Below are positions 51,254-60,113 of a DNA stretch of 64,000 nt, piece by piece (the stretch's first letter is position 1; every line of letters starts with the position of its first letter). The DNA is from CAYNVQ01 sp964400735 (GTDB taxonomy: Bacteria; Acidobacteriota; Aminicenantia; Aminicenantales; Aminicenantaceae), in contig CAYNVQ010000001.1 of the NCBI GenBank assembly GCA_964400735.1, positions 1 to 64,000 of the forward strand, in the 5' to 3' direction. Under the pieces are notes generated by a model. It made no database searches. It saw only the letters and a program-made list of their open reading frames with translations, and was not told the DNA's origin. Both the position numbers and the translations under genes were made by a program.

Positions 51254-52381
51254 ATGTTTGGTAAAGGCATAACCTTATTCAGGCTTTTCGGTTTTAAAGT
51301 CAAGATCGATTTAAGCTGGCTCATACTTGGCCTTCTTATAACCTGGAGTCTCGCCCAAGGTTTGTTCCCTAATATGTATGAAGGATTGGGGTCAACGACG
51401 TACTGGATCATGGGAATAGCCGGAGCTTTGGGGCTTCTTTTTTCCATCGTGTTCCACGAACTCTGGCATTCTCTCATAGCCCGAAGGTTCGGTTTGTCCA
51501 TGAAGGGAATAACTCTTTTCATCTTTGGCGGTGTCGCCGAAATGACGGAAGAGCCTCCAAGTCCTAAAGCCGAATTTTTTATGGCGGTTGCCGGCCCCAT
51601 ATCCAGTATCGTCCTGGGTTTAGGCTTATTCGGGGTTTATTTTTTAGGAGTCAGCGTTGATTGGCCCAAACCCTTGACCGGTGTTATCAATTATCTTTCC
51701 TTCCTCAATTTGATACTGGCGGGATTCAATCTCCTCCCAGCATTTCCTCTGGATGGAGGCCGCGTCCTGAGGTCTGTGCTTTGGGGATGGAAGGATAACA
51801 TCCGGTGGGCCACCCAGATTTCATCCAAGATCGGTGGGGCCTTGGGAATCGCTTTGATCGTCATAGGTGTTTTGGAGTTATTTCTTGGAAATCTCATCGG
51901 CGGGGTGTGGCTGGCCGTGATCGGGTTGTTCATAAGAGGCGCTTCCCAGTCCGCCTACCAGCAAATGCTGATTCGGAGGTCATTGGAGGGAGAAAGAGTG
52001 CGAAGGTTTATGAAATCCGATCCGATTACTGTCTCTCCTTCTTTAACTGTCGAGAACTTGGTGGAAGATTACATCTATAAACACCACTACAAGATGTATC
52101 CGGTGGCTGAGAACGGCAGACTCATCGGCTGCGTCACTATCAGCCAGGTCAAAACCATACCCAAAGAGGAAAGAGAGACATACACCGTAGGGGAATTGGC
52201 TGTGAAATGTTCGGATAACAACACGATCGGGCCAGACGAAGACGCCATGAAGGCACTCACCATCATGCGAAAGACCAATTCTAGCCGTCTGATGGTGGCC
52301 GAGGGGGATAAACTGATTGGAGTTATTACCTTGAAAGACATGATGGGATTGCTTTCCCTCAAGATCGACCTGGAGGGATGA
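51254..52381 (+). CDS. Site-2 protease (M50) with CBS domains
   Basis: This 375-aa intramembrane metalloprotease has the HELWH motif (His68, Glu69, His72) in a TM segment and a third zinc ligand, Asp167, in NLLPAFPLDGGR. Its ~6 TM helices occupy residues 15-245. The C-terminus (about 255-375) is a CBS pair (MKSDPITVSPSLTVENLVED, LIGVITLKDMM) that may sense adenine nucleotides. The start is at ATG 51254 with GGAGG upstream. Family members cleave membrane-bound regulators. Location behind a sigma-54-like promoter suggests stress-dependent expression. Confidence 0.92.
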   Translation: MFGKGITLFRLFGFKVKIDLSWLILGLLITWSLAQGLFPNMYEGLGSTTYWIMGIAGALGLLFSIVFHELWHSLIARRFGLSMKGITLFIFGGVAEMTEEPPSPKAEFFMAVAGPISSIVLGLGLFGVYFLGVSVDWPKPLTGVINYLSFLNLILAGFNLLPAFPLDGGRVLRSVLWGWKDNIRWATQISSKIGGALGIALIVIGVLELFLGNLIGGVWLAVIGLFIRGASQSAYQQMLIRRSLEGERVRRFMKSDPITVSPSLTVENLVEDYIYKHHYKMYPVAENGRLIGCVTISQVKTIPKEERETYTVGELAVKCSDNNTIGPDEDAMKALTIMRKTNSSRLMVAEGDKLIGVITLKDMMGLLSLKIDLEG

Positions 52382-52438
52382 GTTATGCGCGGATTTTTCA
52401 CCCGAAAAAAAAGGTAAATTAATAGAGGGAGGTTATGT

Positions 52439-52726
52439 ATGGATAAAAAAAATGCCTATCTGGAAAAATGGGAAGCTCAGTTAAGGCAACTTAAGGCAAA
52501 GATTGATGAGATGGCAGCCAAAGCGGACAAGTTGAAGGCAGATGCCAAAATCGAATATGCCCAGGGGATAGAGGCTTTGAAGTCAAAACAGGAAGAGGTG
52601 AAAAGCAAGCTGAAAGAAATGAAAAAAGCAGGAGGAGAAGCCTCCAAGGACCTCAAATCAGGGCTGGGAAGTGCCCTTTATGATTTAAAGAAAGCTGTGG
52701 AAAGCGCCATATCTAAACTTAAATAG
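52439..52726 (+). CDS. Coiled-coil protein, sll1863-like stress family
   Basis: This 95-aa, almost entirely helical, Lys/Glu/Ala-rich protein (YLEKWEAQLRQLKAKIDEMA; later EEVKSKLKEMKKAGGEASKD and LYDLKKAVESAISKLK) has no signal peptide or TM. It resembles the short coiled-coil proteins annotated as sll1863-family stress response proteins. A GGGAGG ribosome-binding site is present. It follows the site-2 protease by 57 nt and is likely in the same unit. A second protein of this kind is at 59095-59403. Confidence 0.65.
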   Translation: MDKKNAYLEKWEAQLRQLKAKIDEMAAKADKLKADAKIEYAQGIEALKSKQEEVKSKLKEMKKAGGEASKDLKSGLGSALYDLKKAVESAISKLK

Positions 52727-52882
52727 CACTTAGCCATCAAAAGAGAGAAAATTCTTCAATCAATCGATACAGTCCAGTCGAGAATCTCCGTTATGGTCTC
52801 GTCAAGGACCTTTGGACTCACCATGGAGATAGATAGGTTTTTTTAAATTGGGGGGATGTTTAGGGATTCGAGAGGGAATTAA

Positions 52883-55168
52883 ATGAGGAAGTTGAAGGGG
52901 GTTTTGTGTATCTTGTTGGTCTGTCTTCCCTTCAGTTTGCTCGGACAGGATGCGATAGAAAGAGTCGAGGTCGAAGGAAATGAGCGGATTCCCGATAGGA
53001 CCATTCTTCATTATTTTGGCACGCGTTCAGGATTCCTTTATGATAAAGAGGCCATAGAAGAAGGTGTCCAGGCATTGTGGGATTCCCATTTTTTTTCTGA
53101 TATAGAAGTGGGTGTGAAAAAGGGGGAGACGGGTCTTGTTATCGTCCTTTCGATTGAAGAATATCCTATCGTCGAAAAGGTTGTATTCGAGACGGGTGAA
53201 AAAATAAAAGAAGAGGACATCCTGGAGAAATTAGAAGAAAAAAATATCGGCCTCAAACCATATTCCCTCTACGACCCTCAAAAAATGCTTGAGATAAGGC
53301 AGACCATAGAAGGGATGCTGGCGGAAGAAGGGTTCGGCCAGGGAGCGGTTTCGTTGGAGACCAGAGAGGTGGGAAGATTCGAGGTGGAAGCCATCTTCCA
53401 TATCCGGGAAGGCCCGAGATACAAAATAGGAGAAATCACATTCGAGGGGGACCCTAAGCTAAGCCGAAAAACACTCCTGGGTGCCTTCCAAAACAACAAA
53501 GTACACAATTTTTTCTCCTGGCTTAAAGGAGAAGACATTTACCGGAAAGCGAAACTGGAAGAGGACCTGGAAAATCTGAGGAGAACATATCGAGACTATG
53601 GCTATTTAGAGGCCAGGATAGGTGAGCCTGTAGTCGAGGAGTTCACAAGGAAAGCTGTATTCGGAGGGCCGGTACGGATGAAAAAAATCATCGTTCCTGT
53701 TGAAGCAGGCCACCGGTATTATTTAGACGACATAAGCCTGGAAGGCAACGATCCAGCCTTTTCTCCCCAGATATGCCGGTATGTTCTGTTGAAAAAAGGA
53801 GAGATTTTCGATGAGGATAAAAAGGTCCAATCTGCGGAAAAAATCAAGCGGTTCTATCAAAACAGAGGCTATCTATTCGTTGAAATCCTGACTTATGAAT
53901 ACCTCGATACGGATAACAAGAAAGTCGATGTGACCTTCGATATCCGAGAAGGAGAGGTTGTCCATATGCGCAGACTCCATATAAAGGGGAATACCTTTAC
54001 CAGAGATCCGGTGGTGAGGAGGGAAATACTGATTCCGGAGCAGGAGAGGCTTCGTTTGAATCTATTTGAAGAGAGCCTGAAAAAGCTGGCGCGCCTTGGG
54101 GTGGCAAGGATCGAGGAGCCCCCCGAAATGAAACCGGACCAGAAAGAACCGGCCCAGATGGATGTCTATCTAGATCTGGTCGACCGTTACTCGAATGAAT
54201 GGCAGTTGACCGGGGGATACAGCGGCTATCAGGGACTCTATTTTGGCGGAAAATTTTCCCTGGCAGATTTTCTGGGAAAAGGAGAAATAATCGATCTCCT
54301 GCTCGAATATGGACAAAGAACCAAAAACTATGTGTTCGGATTATCCAAGCCCTATCTTTTCGATAGGCTCATTTGCCTTCGGTCGAAAGTGTACGACCGG
54401 GATATCGTCTATACCGGTTTGTTCGAGAGGAGGGGCAAAGGAGCCCAGGTCGGATTGGATCTAAAGATCAAGGGTTACTGGTGGGCGGGTGTGGAGTACG
54501 ACTTCGAGAGAGTAGGTGTCGGTACGGCTGGAATAGAGATTGGGGAGATTATCACGGATGAAAATATAAGCAGCCTCTCGGCTTTTTTATCTAGAGATAC
54601 GGTGGATAATCTTTTTTTCCCAAGCAATGGATCGCGGTGTTGGATATCCGTAGATCTGGCAGACAGCTTTCTGGGAAGCGAAATTCAATATTTGAAAACA
54701 CAGGCGGAAGGAGCTGTTTTTTTCCCTTTTTTAAAAAATTATGTTCTAGGGCTCCATTTAGAATATCGAAATATTCATCCTATCGGAAAATCGATCGTAC
54801 CCCGCTGGGAGAAATTTTATCTGGGCGGCGAGAGTTCTATTAGGGGATATGCCGTCTACTCCATCGGTCACAGAAGTTCAGAAAGACAGAATGTAGGGGG
54901 AGACAAATCGTTAGTTTTTAACGTAGAATACATCGTTCCGATTTTCGAGACAGTACGCGCAATTTTCTTCTTGGATGGTGGAAACGCCATCAGACTGAGC
55001 GATCATTTTGCTCTGAATGAACTCTACTGGTCATCTGGATTGGAGGTGAGATTGAGGCTTCGGAGTATCCCTATTCCCTTAAGGCTCATATTCGCCTACA
55101 ATAACCGCTTGATCGAACCGGAGGATTCCCATTTTGCGTTACGGATCGCTTTCAGCGCGTACTTTTAA
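52883..55168 (+). CDS. bamA: BamA/Omp85 outer-membrane assembly protein
   Basis: This 761-aa protein has a signal peptide (residues 1-21, LCILLVCLPFSLLG) and five POTRA repeats (IERVEVEGNERIPDRTI, VEKVVFETGEKIKEEDI, YKIGEITFEGDPKLS, YLDDISLEGNDPAFSP, MRRLHIKGNTFTRD) to about residue 425. A 16-strand barrel with GGESSIRGYAVY (the RGY motif of loop 6) follows, and the C-terminus RIAFSAYF ends in an aromatic. It is the core of the BAM machine that inserts beta-barrels. It is separate from the TamB-Omp85 fusion at 26286-32453, so the window has two Omp85 barrels. Confidence 0.93.
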   Translation: MRKLKGVLCILLVCLPFSLLGQDAIERVEVEGNERIPDRTILHYFGTRSGFLYDKEAIEEGVQALWDSHFFSDIEVGVKKGETGLVIVLSIEEYPIVEKVVFETGEKIKEEDILEKLEEKNIGLKPYSLYDPQKMLEIRQTIEGMLAEEGFGQGAVSLETREVGRFEVEAIFHIREGPRYKIGEITFEGDPKLSRKTLLGAFQNNKVHNFFSWLKGEDIYRKAKLEEDLENLRRTYRDYGYLEARIGEPVVEEFTRKAVFGGPVRMKKIIVPVEAGHRYYLDDISLEGNDPAFSPQICRYVLLKKGEIFDEDKKVQSAEKIKRFYQNRGYLFVEILTYEYLDTDNKKVDVTFDIREGEVVHMRRLHIKGNTFTRDPVVRREILIPEQERLRLNLFEESLKKLARLGVARIEEPPEMKPDQKEPAQMDVYLDLVDRYSNEWQLTGGYSGYQGLYFGGKFSLADFLGKGEIIDLLLEYGQRTKNYVFGLSKPYLFDRLICLRSKVYDRDIVYTGLFERRGKGAQVGLDLKIKGYWWAGVEYDFERVGVGTAGIEIGEIITDENISSLSAFLSRDTVDNLFFPSNGSRCWISVDLADSFLGSEIQYLKTQAEGAVFFPFLKNYVLGLHLEYRNIHPIGKSIVPRWEKFYLGGESSIRGYAVYSIGHRSSERQNVGGDKSLVFNVEYIVPIFETVRAIFFLDGGNAIRLSDHFALNELYWSSGLEVRLRLRSIPIPLRLIFAYNNRLIEPEDSHFALRIAFSAYF

Positions 55169-55282
55169 TCAGCCTGAATAATTCCATTTAGGCTGGAGCC
55201 ACTGTTTCACGTCTTTAATCCTTTTAAGGATGAACCTTTTTCCGATCTCGTAATTCTCTTCCCAGTCATGAAAGGACAGCAT
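55169..55282 (-). pseudogene. Short reading frame, possible C-terminal gene remnant
   Basis: This 37-codon frame (MLSFHDWEENYEIGKRFILK; ending VKQWLQPKWNYSG) looks protein-like, and the frame stays open upstream for another ~40 codons (TDLRFEPDPSR) with no good start or ribosome-binding site. It lies downstream of the sigma factor gene on the same strand. Probably the tail of a lost gene. The family is not recognised. Confidence 0.3.
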
Positions 55283-55466
55283 GCGAGAGGGATCAGGCTC
55301 GAATCGAAGATCAGTACACAATGGCAACAGGGAAGACCGGACCAATGAGGCGAAAAAAAGTGGTAAGAGGAAGGAAAAAGGAGTGCAGTAAATTTTATGA
55401 AATTAAAGATTAAAGGAGGAAGAACAATGACAGGGGAGACGGATCATTCAGGGATCGATTATTCGC

Positions 55467-57092
55467 TCAGGAAGAAGTGAACGACTTCAACCGGGCAACC
55501 TGGGAGGAGTCTCTGAGTTTTTTTATGGCTTTAGCTTCGATTTGCCTGATTCGTTCTCGGGTCACTTTGAAACGTTGACCGACTTCTTCCAGTGTGTGAT
55601 CGACACCATCGGGGATCCCGAATCTCATCCTCAGGACCTCAGCTTCTCTTTCTGTCAGGCTGTTGAGTGCTTCTTCGATCTGTTCTTTCAGGCTGATATG
55701 AATGGCATGCTCATCCGGAGAAAGATGGAAACGGTCCGGAAGAAAATCGGTAAGTTGGCCTTCTTCTTCCTCCTTAAGGGGAGCGTCCAAGGAAATGTTT
55801 TCTTGGGCAACTTTAATGACTTTTCTCACTTCCTGAACGGAGAGATTCATTATTTCAGCGATTTCATCGACAGTGGGATTTCTTCCTTTTTTTTGACTCA
55901 ATGCACGAGATATTTTTTTGAGTCTGTTGATCGTATCGACCATGTGAACTGGGACCCTTACTGTGCGGGCCTGGTCAGCGATAGCGCGCGTGATGGACTG
56001 TCGTATCCACCATGTCGCATAGGTGGAAAATTTACAGCCTTTATGGTAGTCGAACTTATCAGCCGCCCTCATCAATCCGATATTTCCTTCCTGAATTAGG
56101 TCAAGAAGCTTAAGACCCCGGTTGACGTACTTTTTGGCGATAGAAACGACGAGCCTTAGATTGGATGCCACCAACTCCTTTTTTGCCTGCTCGCTGATTT
56201 TTTTTCCGATAACGATATCTCGAAGGACTTTTCTCAATCCTTGGGAATCGAGCCCGGTTTCTTTTTTGTGTTGGCTTAGTTGACGGTTGATTCTTTTTAT
56301 TTGTTTTCTTAATAGTTCTTTATTTCTTTTACTACTTGTCTTTTGGACAGAGACATACAATTCTTCCTGGGTGTCTTCCAGTTTGTTGATATCACCAAGG
56401 ATTTCATTAAGCCTGTCGATGGTTTCTTCTAGATGGGAAGTCTTTACATGCAGATCCCTAATCAAATAGCTTATTCGTGTAACTAAACGGCCTCGAGCAA
56501 AAAAGTTCTTTTTCCGCCGGGGGATTCTCTCCAACTTGACCTGGAGCGTTTTAATTTTCTCGATTTTTTTGAGGATTGTCTTTTGTAATTTTTGAAGATC
56601 GATTTTAGCGGCATTCCCATCGAAGTCAAAAAGATCGGTGATACAACCGGGATTATACCTTATCTCTTTTTCACAATACAGCACTCGGTCCAGGACGATC
56701 CTGGTTTTGGAGACAGCCTTTGTCACAATCTTCCGGCCCCGTTCGATCTGCTTGGCTAAGGCGACTTCACCTTTTTTACTGAGGAGCTGAATATGTCCCA
56801 TTTCCTGCAGATAAAGCCTAATCGGATCGATCGTTCTTTCCAATCCCTCATGAATTAGTGGAGTTTCTTCCTTTCTTCCGGGCTCTGGAATGACTTTGAT
56901 GCCGCAAGAGTCCAGGATCCTTAAAAAATCTCTTAAATTGACTTTCGCATCGCTCTTCTTTTGAGAGATCTGTTTTATTTCTTTTGGGGTGATGTACCCT
57001 TCTTCCATACCTTTCGATATCAAGCGGTAGAAATCATCCCTCAGACTATCCATATCAGGAATTTTTATATTTTTTTGTACAATCATCCTCAT
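55467..57092 (-). CDS. rpoD: RNA polymerase primary-type sigma-70 factor
   Basis: This 541-aa protein has region 1.2 (DPIRLYLQEMGHIQLLSKKG, about 91-110), a long non-conserved spacer (about 125-300), region 2 (LVASNLRLVVSIAKKYVNRG, DLIQEGNIGLMRAADKFDYH, KFSTYATWWIRQSITRAIAD), region 3 and region 4 with RMRFGIPDG and HTLEEVGQRFKVTRERIRQI. That is full RpoD architecture except for a short N-terminal region 1.1. It could be the housekeeping factor or a paralogue. The start (ATG 57092 or the ATG two codons later) lacks a clear ribosome-binding site. Confidence 0.92.
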   Translation of the reverse strand: MRMIVQKNIKIPDMDSLRDDFYRLISKGMEEGYITPKEIKQISQKKSDAKVNLRDFLRILDSCGIKVIPEPGRKEETPLIHEGLERTIDPIRLYLQEMGHIQLLSKKGEVALAKQIERGRKIVTKAVSKTRIVLDRVLYCEKEIRYNPGCITDLFDFDGNAAKIDLQKLQKTILKKIEKIKTLQVKLERIPRRKKNFFARGRLVTRISYLIRDLHVKTSHLEETIDRLNEILGDINKLEDTQEELYVSVQKTSSKRNKELLRKQIKRINRQLSQHKKETGLDSQGLRKVLRDIVIGKKISEQAKKELVASNLRLVVSIAKKYVNRGLKLLDLIQEGNIGLMRAADKFDYHKGCKFSTYATWWIRQSITRAIADQARTVRVPVHMVDTINRLKKISRALSQKKGRNPTVDEIAEIMNLSVQEVRKVIKVAQENISLDAPLKEEEEGQLTDFLPDRFHLSPDEHAIHISLKEQIEEALNSLTEREAEVLRMRFGIPDGVDHTLEEVGQRFKVTRERIRQIEAKAIKKLRDSSQVARLKSFTSS

Positions 57093-57642
57093 TATTTATA
57101 ACTATTTAGAGGAGCTTTGCGTTGCATATATATTAGAATATCTTTATAAACCATAAGTGCAAGAATCCTTCGTCATCAAGATAAGATAATAGTCGGGACT
57201 TGACCCAATTGGGAAGTTTCTTGCTCTTTTTGCTTATCGAAAAAAAATGGTGGAAAAATCGTAAAAATGTCCTCTTTGCAGACGCACTCCATTCGAGAAC
57301 TTCACCATAGAAGTTCTTGACCGGTATTCAGGTCCCTCACAGTCTTGAAATCGTGGTCACTCGCGAACCTGGAAAAGGAGAGATGCATAATTCGCTTTCG
57401 AAAATTTCGCGCAGCACGTCAAAGCCATACTCCGGCAACAGAACAAAGGGCTGGGAAATTTATTCTCTTTGGAGTAGTGTCCTTCATGGAGATTATGGAA
57501 GGCTGGAGATAAGGAAAGGGGCGAGATATGTGGAGATGAGAGGGTGCAAAGGATCGCAGGCGAGCACGGTTCAGATTGTGGATAAACCAGGATCGAAGAC
57601 CTCACGGAAAAAGGGCTGAAAAGTGGAATAGACCGAAAAGAA
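57093..57642. other. Gene-free interval upstream of rpoD
   Basis: Only weak, composition-driven frames are present; none shows family similarity or a good start. The left part should hold the rpoD promoter on the minus strand, but no unambiguous -35/-10 pair is visible. Confidence 0.4.
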
Positions 57643-57679
57643 TTCCTGTTTAACAGAACTATTTCCTGCATAACGAAAC
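57643..57679. promoter_or_regulatory. Two tandem enhancer-like elements upstream of pfkB
   Basis: TTCCTGTTTAACAGAAC (57643-57659) and TTCCTGCATAACGAAAC (57663-57679) share their first six bases and the TAAC centre. They lie 123 and 103 bp upstream of the sigma-54 promoter at 57766. A GC-rich hairpin (AAACGGG-AAG-CCCGTTT, 57676-57692) overlaps the second. Confidence 0.55.
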
Positions 57680-57765
57680 GGGAAGCCCGTTTTCCCAACA
57701 GAAATATTCTATTAAGAGACCTTCCCTCCCTGAAAATCCAAGAAAAAGATACCATGCTTTCATTT

Positions 57766-57782
57766 TGGCACATTTTTTGTAT
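57766..57782 (+). promoter_or_regulatory. Sigma-54 promoter of the pfkB unit
   Basis: TGGCAC-ATTTT-TTGTA, with a perfect -24 element and GG-N10-GT. The ~285 nt between it and pfkB hold a GAGGAGG ribosome-binding-site-like sequence at 57814-57820 and a short open frame (57826-57948) with no standard start codon at the right distance. Confidence 0.65.
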
Positions 57783-58066
57783 TTTAGACGATTAGAGACA
57801 AAAAATATGAAAAGAGGAGGCGCTCATAAAGACAAAAGAAATCTTCTCGGCTGGGGATAACATGGAGGTCAGGGCCGCAAAGAAGTCTGATGTTCAATTG
57901 CAGCCTGCCGATCCGGACAACCGAATGTATGAAGAAAGATGGTCTTAATTTCGCGTTTATGGAATCTGACCGGATGAGAGGGCCATGGATGAGACAAGAT
58001 ACACATAACTATAGGAGTACCGAATATGTCAAAGAGAGTATACGTTCGAAAAGTGATATTTAGATC

Positions 58067-59032
58067 ATGAAAAAGAAAAAAATCATTACCCTATGCATGA
58101 AACCCTCCATCGATATCAGCACCGGTGTTGGGACCGTGGTGTCGGACCAAAAATTGCGCTGTGATGATCCTTTAAGAGAGCCCGGAGGAGGCGGGATCAA
58201 TGTGTGCCGGGCGATAACGAAATTAGGAGGCATGGCCCTGACAATATTTCCGGCTGGGGGGACCAGCGGCCAGTTGCTTAGAGACCTCCTTGAGAAAGAG
58301 GGGATAGACCAAAAGTCCTTTTCTATTGAATCCATGATTCCCGAAAGCCTCATGGTTTTGGAGAAATCGAGCGGTAAGCAGTATCGGTTCAATTTTTCAG
58401 GGGCCCGAATTAATGAAAAGGAATGGAGGGAAGCTTTGAAGGTGATTTCAGGACTGACTCCCAGACCAGATTTCGTGGTAGCGAGCGGGAGTCTCCCCCC
58501 TGGAGTTCCGGACGATTTTTATGCCCGCTTGGCCCGAGAAGTTTCGGTTTGGGGAGCGAAATTTATTCTGGATACCCACGGCCGCCCTTTGATCGAGGCA
58601 ACGAAGGAGTCGGTGTATTTGATCAAGGCTAACATAAAAGAATTCCAGGACGTAGCCGAACAGGAAGTCAAAGATGAAATGCAGCTGAAGGAATTGGCTA
58701 GAGAAAAGATTTTAGGGAAAAAATGCGAGACGCTGGTCGTCTCACTGGGAGCGGCCGGGGCCATACTGTTGACAAAAGAGAGAACCGACCGGTTTTACGC
58801 TCCTGTCGTTCCGATCCGGAGCCGGGTAGGTGCGGGGGATAGCATGGTAGCCGGGATAGTGATGAAATTGGCGCTGGGAGCCTCTCTTAGGGAAGCCATG
58901 CTTTTTGGTATAGCGGCCGGTTCTGCGGCCGTCATAACACCCGGTTCCGAACTGTGCAGGAAGGAGGATGCCGAAAGGCTGTATGAACAAATGAAGAAGA
59001 TGAGTCGAGAAACGTGCGAAGAGGCATCATAG
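58067..59032 (+). CDS. pfkB: PfkB-family sugar kinase (6-/1-phosphofructokinase type)
   Basis: This 321-aa ribokinase-fold enzyme has KPSIDISTGVGTV near the N-terminus, the sugar-phosphate loop PGGGGINVCRAITKLGG, ASGSLPPGVPDDFYARLA, IKANIKEFQD, and the ATP/anion-hole motif RVGAGDSMVAGIV containing the catalytic Asp. This is the pattern of minor 6-phosphofructokinase (Pfk-2) and 1-phosphofructokinase rather than ribokinase. It would feed fructose-phosphate into glycolysis. Placement under a sigma-54 promoter beside a coiled-coil stress-type gene suggests condition-specific expression. Confidence 0.88.
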   Translation: MKKKKIITLCMKPSIDISTGVGTVVSDQKLRCDDPLREPGGGGINVCRAITKLGGMALTIFPAGGTSGQLLRDLLEKEGIDQKSFSIESMIPESLMVLEKSSGKQYRFNFSGARINEKEWREALKVISGLTPRPDFVVASGSLPPGVPDDFYARLAREVSVWGAKFILDTHGRPLIEATKESVYLIKANIKEFQDVAEQEVKDEMQLKELAREKILGKKCETLVVSLGAAGAILLTKERTDRFYAPVVPIRSRVGAGDSMVAGIVMKLALGASLREAMLFGIAAGSAAVITPGSELCRKEDAERLYEQMKKMSRETCEEAS

Positions 59033-59094
59033 GCGAATAGGCCCATTCATGTGATTCGGTAGAACGATGGATACTGAAAAAAAAGGAGGATTTC

Positions 59095-59403
59095 ATGCAC
59101 AAAGATCCTAAAGAGTACTTTATGGATAAGCTGGAGGAAAATATCAGAGAAGTCGAACAACAGTTGGATGAACTGGAAACCAAGGTGGAGGATGCTGGGT
59201 GGGAACCGGAAATTGATTATGATAATCAGATCGAAAACATCCGCCTCAGATTTGAGGAATTCAAAAGGGAAGCGGAGAGGTACGAAGCGGCCAGTTGCTC
59301 CACCTGGAGCGAGTTCAAAAGAAAATGTGAAAACACCTTGTCCCAAATCACAAAAGATACCCAAGAACTTACAGCTCAAATGGATGAAATTTTATTGGAG
59401 TGA
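59095..59403 (+). CDS. Small acidic coiled-coil protein
   Basis: This 102-aa helical protein has a heptad-like pattern (NIREVEQQLDELETKVEDAG, IENIRLRFEEFKREAERYEA) and a middle WEPEIDYDNQ turn. The ribosome-binding site AAAGGAGG precedes the ATG. It resembles the short coiled-coil stress proteins near 52439 in style, not in detailed sequence. It lies 62 nt after pfkB and probably shares its transcript. Confidence 0.6.
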   Translation: MHKDPKEYFMDKLEENIREVEQQLDELETKVEDAGWEPEIDYDNQIENIRLRFEEFKREAERYEAASCSTWSEFKRKCENTLSQITKDTQELTAQMDEILLE

Positions 59404-59513
59404 TCAAATGCCGATCACTTATTTCAAGATAACCGTTTTGACATTGTTCTCCTTGTTTTGCTCCCCTATCATATCCGAACAATCGACGATCGCTGTGACA
59501 GTAGATTCTTCGG

Positions 59514-59791
59514 TTATTTTGATACCTGTAAGGAAAGCAGCGACGCCTTCTGCCTGTTGTTGTTTTCATCCGATTCTCTTATCTTGTCGTTGTAGTCGAT
59601 ATACAGATCGACTTTTACCGTAGCGGCAATTTCGGAGGACATAAGATAGATGGAACGTCCGTTGGGTTCTGATATTCCCCCTTTGGTGGTTGCGGTTGGT
59701 TCGTTCAAAAGAATATCTTCCTGAGCAATACCGTCCAGATAAAGAGAGGCGAGCCTGCTCCAGGTAAAATAATCCACGTCGTTCTTTTCAT
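59514..59791 (-). CDS. CARDB-like small protein with a frameshift at codon 2-3
   Basis: The strong AGGAGG ribosome-binding site and ATG (59789-59791) are one base out of frame with an 87-codon frame that starts GTG at 59777 (DYFTWSRLASLYLDG) and ends with KVDLYIDYNDKIRESDENNN, a CARDB-type (cell-adhesion-related) ending. One extra A after ATGAAAA would give MKKNDVDYFTWS and restore the frame. Either a sequencing/assembly slip in the A-run or a mutation explains this. No signal peptide remains. A sigma-54 promoter lies 63 nt upstream. Confidence 0.5.
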
Positions 59792-59853
59792 AATCTCAAA
59801 CCTCCTAATATAATTTTCAATCTTCGTTTTCATTATTCGTTTTTCATAAATTC

Positions 59854-59869
59854 CACAAGAATTATGCCA
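59854..59869 (-). promoter_or_regulatory. Sigma-54 promoter of the CARDB-like gene
   Basis: The minus strand reads TGGCAT-AATTC-TTGTG (GG-N10-GT). It faces away from the plus-strand promoter at 60055, and the enhancer-like element at 59937-59953 lies between them. Confidence 0.55.
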
Positions 59870-59936
59870 AAGATCCCCGATCGAACCTCCTAGTAGTTTT
59901 TGAAAAGATAGAGTTTTTACTCTCTAGCGGGATAAT

Positions 59937-59953
59937 ATTTCGTTTGTCAGGAC
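59937..59953. promoter_or_regulatory. Shared enhancer-like element between divergent promoters
   Basis: ATTTCGTTTGTCAGGAC matches the right half of the 17-bp element. It continues as AATTTTCCGCTGATT, nearly identical to the sequence following the element at 60753 (AATTTTCCTCTGATT). It lies 118 bp from the plus-strand promoter and about 70-85 bp from the minus-strand one. Confidence 0.5.
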
Positions 59954-60054
59954 AATTTTCCGCTGATTTATCTCTATTCCATTACAGATCCAATCACAGT
60001 GGGTACTACCTATGGTTAGACGGCAGACCTCTATTCTTTATGTTATGGAAGTTT

Positions 60055-60070
60055 TGGCACATATCTTGAA
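60055..60070 (+). promoter_or_regulatory. Sigma-54 promoter of the polytopic membrane protein gene
   Basis: TGGCAC-ATATC-TTGAA. The -24 is perfect and the -12 weaker. It lies 44 nt upstream of the ATG at 60114. This also argues that an upstream in-frame ATG at 60012 is not the real start. Confidence 0.6.
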
Positions 60071-60113
60071 TAGAGAGGAGATGACAAGATCGAATTCGGA
60101 AAGGAGAGAGAAT

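Noticed and set aside
55428..55481. 17-codon frame with an excellent AGGAGG site overlapping the 3' end of rpoD
   Set aside because: Too short to support as a gene; the site may be chance or a leftover of a lost gene.
57317..57619. 100-codon frame between rpoD and pfkB
   Set aside because: Composition is unlike neighbouring proteins, no ribosome-binding site, no recognisable domain, and an overlapping antisense frame is equally long.
57676..57692. Intrinsic terminator (AAACGGG-AAG-CCCGTTT)
   Set aside because: Short stem, no proper T-run, and it overlaps an enhancer-like element upstream of a promoter; no gene on that strand ends nearby.
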